Shown here: positions 60,017 to 64,000 of the stretch, in pieces
Layout: every line of letters starts with the position of its first letter
Position numbering within the stretch: position 1 is the first letter of the stretch
Assembly: GCA_002421905.1 (NCBI GenBank)
Contig: DISK01000001.1
Coordinates: 186,001-250,000, forward strand
Direction of reading: 5' to 3'
DNA length: 64,000 bases
Source: Micavibrio sp. UBA6212
GTDB taxonomy: Bacteria > Pseudomonadota > Alphaproteobacteria > Micavibrionales > Micavibrionaceae
The notes under the pieces: generated by a model
Told to the model about the DNA's origin: nothing
Seen by the model: only the letters and a program-made list of their open reading frames with translations
Databases searched by the model: none
Made by a program: the position numbers and the translations under genes

Positions 60017-61159
60017 TTAGTAGTGCAGGCCAGAGGCGGCCAGTTCGGCAACTGCGTGATCTTTTGGACGGTATGTGGATTCGCTCCCGAGGCGATCACG
60101 ATTTTCAATAAGCCATTTTTTGGCGGCAACACGTCCGGCTTCATATAAAGCATCAATAAATTTAGGTGAGGCGTTTAACTTGCTGGTGTCATTTAAGTGC
60201 CAACCATTGATAGCGCCATCAGACATTTCAATCTGGATGGCATGAATTCGGATCAGATTTGAGTCATGTAAGGTCAGGCGTGCAAGGTCGGTATGGATTT
60301 CACGGTCATACATTTTATCCAGGGCGAGTGAAGGATCTGCTTCTGGTGCAGTATGGTCATGAAGGATAATCATAATAATGTCGGTAGGATTTGCCTCGAT
60401 TAACGGTTCAAGCGGCGGATTCTGGATATATCCGCCATCGCGGTAGATATATTGGGGGGATCTCATGTTTGGATTGTCCCAAATCCGATGGTTCCCCATG
60501 CGTTTGAGGGCGGCAGATGCGGTGACACCATCCGGCGTCAGGTCACGGCCAGTCAAAATCAAATGATCGGTTTGTCCTGTAAAAATATGTTCCTGAACTG
60601 TGTTAACAGCGCATTTCACTCTGCCTTCCTGAACAGATTTCCAATCGGGAATCGATGTTTTGATCAGATTGGACAAGTATTGAGGAACACCAGTGACCAG
60701 CAATGGGTTTGCGGCCTGAAAGGCTGTCATTAAACTTAGGTATTGGCTCGGAATATTCGGCCAACGGTCTTTACGGGGGAGCATAAAGTCCATATTGCAG
60801 GGAGCCACCAGATGGTTGACCAGATAACCGACACCTTTGACACGATCCCAGACGGTTTTCAGGCGTCGGACGGCTTCGTGAGCCCCTTTGTCATTTAGCC
60901 CACTGGTTGCTACGGCTCCGTTGATTGCCCCTGCACTGGTTCCTGAGATGATTTTAATATCGCCAATGGAATCAAGAACGGGGAGCAGGACTTCGAGCGC
61001 TCCAGCGGTAAAGGCTCCCCATGATCCACCGCCCATCAGGCCCAGTCCAAAGCTGGGGCGGGAGGCAGGATCAATCTGGCTTATCGCCGAGTCACTGCTC
61101 CTCGCAGATTTGCGGGGAGGAAAATAATGTTGGAGTTTTTTATTACGATTGTCGTTCAC
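60017..61159 (-). CDS. Patatin-like phospholipase
   Basis: A 380-residue lipid acyl hydrolase of the patatin family. GLMGGGSWGAF forms the oxyanion hole, GTSAG (73-77) gives the nucleophile Ser75, and YRDGGYIQNPPLEPL carries the catalytic Asp. No signal peptide is present. Bacterial members act on membrane phospholipids or, near PHA genes, on granule phospholipids. Here it lies 128 bases from the PHB depolymerase gene on the same strand, so a link to PHB granules is possible but not shown. Confidence 0.9.
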   Translation of the reverse strand: MNDNRNKKLQHYFPPRKSARSSDSAISQIDPASRPSFGLGLMGGGSWGAFTAGALEVLLPVLDSIGDIKIISGTSAGAINGAVATSGLNDKGAHEAVRRLKTVWDRVKGVGYLVNHLVAPCNMDFMLPRKDRWPNIPSQYLSLMTAFQAANPLLVTGVPQYLSNLIKTSIPDWKSVQEGRVKCAVNTVQEHIFTGQTDHLILTGRDLTPDGVTASAALKRMGNHRIWDNPNMRSPQYIYRDGGYIQNPPLEPLIEANPTDIIMIILHDHTAPEADPSLALDKMYDREIHTDLARLTLHDSNLIRIHAIQIEMSDGAINGWHLNDTSKLNASPKFIDALYEAGRVAAKKWLIENRDRLGSESTYRPKDHAVAELAASGLHY

Positions 61160-61287
61160 TAAGAGATAAAACCTGACCCTGTTTTTAATATTTCGGTCAG
61201 ATTGTCGCAGATTCTCTTTATAAATGCATCTTGCGGTGCAAAAACAGGCTGTCGCCGGCCTGTCTTGAGTATGATTTGAAAGTACGG

Positions 61288-62673
61288 TTAACCGGTAATG
61301 CGGTCATCCTTTACGCGTTGGTCGCGTTCTGTCAGCCAACGACGGATTGCGACGATACCATGTTTATCGCGGTCGTAACGTTCAGGAACCAGATCGGGAA
61401 TTTCTTTCAAGTCGATCTCGGGGATCGCGTCACATCCTTTATCAAGGTCGCGGATAAAGTGACGAATGCGCGGCATGATCTGGGTGCGCCATTTGCCGCC
61501 GTTGAAAATCCCGTAATGTCCGCACCCCAGTTGGAAATGGTGGAATTGTTTTGATTGTGGCAGGGAATAACATAGATCATGGGCGGCTGTTGTTTGTCCG
61601 CGTGCCGAGATATCATCCAGTTCCCCTTCGATTGTGAGAAGGGCTGTATGTTTGATCTTATTCGGCAAAACATCATAGAGGTGCTCTGTCAGCGGATCGC
61701 GCCATTTCATCAAGCCTTTGGGCAACAAGTGACGTTGGAAAACAACATCAACAGTCTGCAGATAAAATTCGGCAGGCAAATCCATCACAGCATTATATTC
61801 ATTATAGAATTTCCGGTGGAATTCAGCGGACTCACCGTCACCTGTCACCAGATGTTTGTAGAAATCAAGATGTTTTCCAACATGCTTATCCAAGTTCATC
61901 GACATAAAGCCGCCGAGTTGGAGGAACCCCGGATAAACTTTGCGGTAGGCTCCCGGATAATAGAACGGGACAGCGTTAATTACTGAACGTTTGAACCAGG
62001 ATAAGGGGCGTTCTTCTGCGGTTTGGGTCACTTGTGTTTTGGATACGCGCGTGTCAATCGGGCCACCCATCAGGATCATTCCCAGAGGTTGGTTCGGATC
62101 ATTTTCAGCGGCCATTAACGAGACGGCAGCCAGTACTGGAACAGCAGGCTGGCACACGGCAATAACGGATGTGTTCGGCCCAAGTAAACTTAAAAACTGG
62201 CGCACATAGTTGATGTAATCATCAAGATTGAATTGTCCTTCGGACAGGGGGATCATGCGGGTGTCCACCCAGTCCGTGATATAGACATCATGGTGGGGAA
62301 GAAGAGCCTCGACAGTTCCGCGCAACAGTGTTGCAAAGTGACCGGACATCGGGGCCACAATTAAAACTTTTGGATCCTTGCGTTTTGTGGCCCGTTTGAA
62401 ATGTAGCAAGCTGCAAAATGGCTTTTCGACGATGAATTCTTCGGTTACCAGAACCGCTTTACCCCCTATCATCGTATGGGGAAGCTCAAAAGATGGTTTG
62501 CCGAAACGCCGCGTCATGCGCTCAAACATTTCTGCCGAAGCCGAAACAGTGCGTCCAAGCGGGGTATAAGATGCCGGGTTGACGGGGCTCTGGAAGGCCA
62601 TTTTCACCACTTCGGCCCCCAGTCTGGCTGGGGTGAGCATGGCGTGCTGCAAGTCATAAAGATGGTAAAGCAC
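61288..62673 (-). CDS. phaZ: Intracellular polyhydroxyalkanoate (PHB) depolymerase
   Basis: This degrades stored poly-3-hydroxybutyrate granules. 461 residues, no signal peptide: a lipase-box-like motif with cysteine as nucleophile (VIAVCQPAVPVLAAV, Cys174), PMSGHFATLLRGTVEALLP, TDWVDTRMIPLSEGQFNLDD, and the C-terminal catalytic HYGIFNGGKWR. These are features of the intracellular depolymerase family. No phaC, phaA or phaB in the window. Confidence 0.9.
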   Translation of the reverse strand: MLYHLYDLQHAMLTPARLGAEVVKMAFQSPVNPASYTPLGRTVSASAEMFERMTRRFGKPSFELPHTMIGGKAVLVTEEFIVEKPFCSLLHFKRATKRKDPKVLIVAPMSGHFATLLRGTVEALLPHHDVYITDWVDTRMIPLSEGQFNLDDYINYVRQFLSLLGPNTSVIAVCQPAVPVLAAVSLMAAENDPNQPLGMILMGGPIDTRVSKTQVTQTAEERPLSWFKRSVINAVPFYYPGAYRKVYPGFLQLGGFMSMNLDKHVGKHLDFYKHLVTGDGESAEFHRKFYNEYNAVMDLPAEFYLQTVDVVFQRHLLPKGLMKWRDPLTEHLYDVLPNKIKHTALLTIEGELDDISARGQTTAAHDLCYSLPQSKQFHHFQLGCGHYGIFNGGKWRTQIMPRIRHFIRDLDKGCDAIPEIDLKEIPDLVPERYDRDKHGIVAIRRWLTERDQRVKDDRITG

Positions 62674-62837
62674 TGTAAAATCCTGAATTTATTGTGGTTG
62701 CGGTGATATTAAATGTAAGTCAAATGTGTTAAAATACAATTAGAACGCAGTGGTGACGCAGGCTGGGGGGCTGGCTACGCTAAAAATGCTGCAATGCGTA
62801 AACAGTGTACACTATTTTTACCCTTTGGTCATCGGCG

Positions 62838-63857
62838 ATGTTTGATTTTGCAATTTTTCATATTTTTTCTCCCGATCGGTTAAATTCGGTTCTCGTTGCA
62901 TTGTTGATGGTGTCACTACTTGGGATGATGATCGGGCCGGCCTGGGGGAATACCAATCCGTTGTTGTGGGGATTGCTTGATAAGGTCTGCGGAGGTTTGG
63001 TAACCAAGACTTATAATCGTGATCGTACCTTGAAGTCTTTGCATTTCCGTGGTGCCATTCTTTTGGCGCTTTATTTGTTGATTACCGGAATTGTTGCCGC
63101 CATTGCCTTGTTGATCGAACGGCGTTTTTCTTTGTCTGGTTTTATGGATCCTCTTTTGCTGTCTTTTACATTGAGCGGCGGGGCAACGTGGTCGGCTCTG
63201 ATTAAATTGCATCATGCGTTGCGTGGCAAGAACGGATTAAGCAAAGGAAGTTACTATCAGGTTGCGGTATCCACACGAACCAATTTGAATTCGACAGATG
63301 ATCATGGAATTATTCGGGTGGGAATTGGGTTGGTTGCTTGCAATTTTGATAAAGGACTTATCGCACCTTTATTCTGGTATCTGATTGGCGGATTGCCTGC
63401 GGCCTACATTTATTGCGGGATTGCCGCGGCAAGATGGAGTTTGTCGAAAGATGGTTTCTCCAAAGGAATTGGTACATTGGCTTTGAAGTTGGAGAAATTT
63501 TTCGGTGTGGTTCCTCAAATAGTGGCGTCTTTTTTTATTGCGCTGGGGGCATTGGCAACTCCAAATGCTGGAATGTTTAGAACCTTAAAAGGATTGTTGA
63601 GGGGGAAGGGACATTCGCCTTATGCCGAAGGTGGGCTGGCTATGACAGCGATGGCTTATGCGATGGGCATTTCGCTGGGGGGGCCTGTTGAAGATATTGG
63701 CGGAAGTGTTTTGAAGAGGGCTTGGGTTGGATCTTCCAGCAGTACGGCGCGTGTTGAACGGCGTCATTTGAGACAGGCTATCTACCTCGGCATCATGAGC
63801 TTTGTGTGGGTCAGTCTGGTTATTATTCTGAGTATGGCGGCTTATAAAATTGCATAA
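62838..63857 (+). CDS. CobD/CbiB-like integral membrane protein
   Basis: A 339-residue membrane protein with at least five predicted helices (22-45, about 75-110, and at the end). The central part, STRTNLNSTDDHGIIRVGIG followed by VACNFDKGLIAPLFWYL and LPAAYIYCGIAAARW, matches the CobD/CbiB adenosylcobinamide-phosphate synthase pattern. The usual R-x-x-ET-xEN form is altered (VACN for AEN) and the family's VNTxDS reads IAAARW. So cobalamin function is uncertain, and no other cobalamin genes are present. The ATG at 62838 is chosen for the membrane-helix start; an upstream GTG is also possible. The gene ends at a strong terminator. Confidence 0.7.
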   Translation: MFDFAIFHIFSPDRLNSVLVALLMVSLLGMMIGPAWGNTNPLLWGLLDKVCGGLVTKTYNRDRTLKSLHFRGAILLALYLLITGIVAAIALLIERRFSLSGFMDPLLLSFTLSGGATWSALIKLHHALRGKNGLSKGSYYQVAVSTRTNLNSTDDHGIIRVGIGLVACNFDKGLIAPLFWYLIGGLPAAYIYCGIAAARWSLSKDGFSKGIGTLALKLEKFFGVVPQIVASFFIALGALATPNAGMFRTLKGLLRGKGHSPYAEGGLAMTAMAYAMGISLGGPVEDIGGSVLKRAWVGSSSSTARVERRHLRQAIYLGIMSFVWVSLVIILSMAAYKIA

Positions 63858-63872
63858 GGTTTGACTAACAAA

Positions 63873-63905
63873 AAAAGCCCTCCGGTGCGCGGAGGGCTTT
63901 TGTTT
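63873..63905. terminator. Strong bidirectional terminator
   Basis: AAAAGCCCTCC pairs with GGAGGGCTTTT around GGTGCGC (11 bp, perfect), with T runs after it on the + strand and A runs before it. It separates the CobD-like gene from the next gene, which converges on it. Confidence 0.92.
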
Positions 63906-63917
63906 TTGTTCGATCTA

Positions 63918-64000
63918 TTATTGAGCTACTGCATCTTTTGCTGGAGCTTCTCCTGTTTTTGCTTCGTCTGCGGCTACTGTCATTTTGACAATTTTATCAG
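63918..64000 (-). CDS. C-terminal end of a gene running out of the window
   Basis: On the minus strand an open frame enters at 64000 and ends at TAA (63918-63920). The last residues, DKIVKMTVAADEAKTGEAPA followed by KDAVAQ, are Ala/Lys/Glu-rich, a composition seen in C-terminal tails of several ribosomal and other proteins. The identity cannot be determined from 26 residues. Confidence 0.55.
   Translation of the reverse strand, partial: DKIVKMTVAADEAKTGEAPAKDAVAQ

Noticed and set aside
1..64000. CRISPR arrays, insertion sequences, prophage
   Set aside because: No regular repeat-spacer array, transposase, integrase or structural phage gene was seen in either strand.

Overview
The window reads as ordinary chromosome from an alphaproteobacterium of moderate to low GC content. 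Pointers are the yajC-secD-secF block followed by homologues of mitochondrial complex I assembly factors, an NADP-malic enzyme fused to a phosphotransacetylase-like domain, an intracellular PHB depolymerase, an N-formylglutamate amidohydrolase, a PP_4765-type flavoprotein and a degenerate LytM-domain lipoprotein. A Micavibrio-like lineage would fit, but that is inference from gene content alone. Genes are dense on both strands, with many 1-11 nt overlaps. There are two tRNA genes (Leu-GAG, Ser-GCT), no rRNA, no CRISPR array and no recognisable transposase.

Layout. 1-11.6 kb: end of a heptosyltransferase-family gene, a lipoprotein, an oligopeptide-binding protein divergent from a macro-domain protein, a class A penicillin-binding protein, MgtE, the malic enzyme, a small unknown and a Nudix hydrolase. 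11.6-17.9 kb: RluB, tRNA-Leu, LipB, N-formylglutamate amidohydrolase, then serS-surE-pcm-nlpD-like as one tightly packed + strand operon. 17.9-25.9 kb: an exported unknown, yajC-secD-secF-Mth938-type protein, sodB, a phytoene-synthase-like protein, trmFO and a BPL_N-like protein. 25.9-33.4 kb: small unknowns, an ABC-F ATPase, a Ca/Na exchanger, a flavoprotein, thrS and ung.

33.4-44.2 kb is the least ordinary part. A 420-base AT-rich leader is followed by five close-set + strand genes: an 802-residue protein I cannot assign; a 1013-residue RNase J-type metallo-beta-lactamase/beta-CASP nuclease with about 345 extra N-terminal residues; a 1082-residue protein with an exonuclease I-like DEDDh domain and about 700 unassigned residues; deoC; and an HExxH metalloprotein. 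Together they look like an undescribed nucleic-acid-processing system.

44.2-50 kb is a compact histidine operon: a TrpR-like YerC/YecD repressor, long-form hisG, a hisC-hisB(dehydratase) fusion, hisH, hisA, hisF and hisIE. hisD is absent. A near-perfect 22-bp inverted repeat lies just upstream of the repressor gene. This layout is unlike typical scattered alphaproteobacterial his genes and suggests transfer.

50-54 kb: a CPSF-like beta-CASP RNase, then tRNA-Ser followed by an HEPN-type protein and two degraded copies of the tRNA 3' end, which looks like a small integration scar. 54-64 kb: gatC-gatA-(two Cys-rich exported paralogues)-gatB, ruvX, a YgjP-type metalloprotein, a patatin-like phospholipase, PhaZ, a CobD/CbiB-like membrane protein, and the 3' end of a gene leaving the window.
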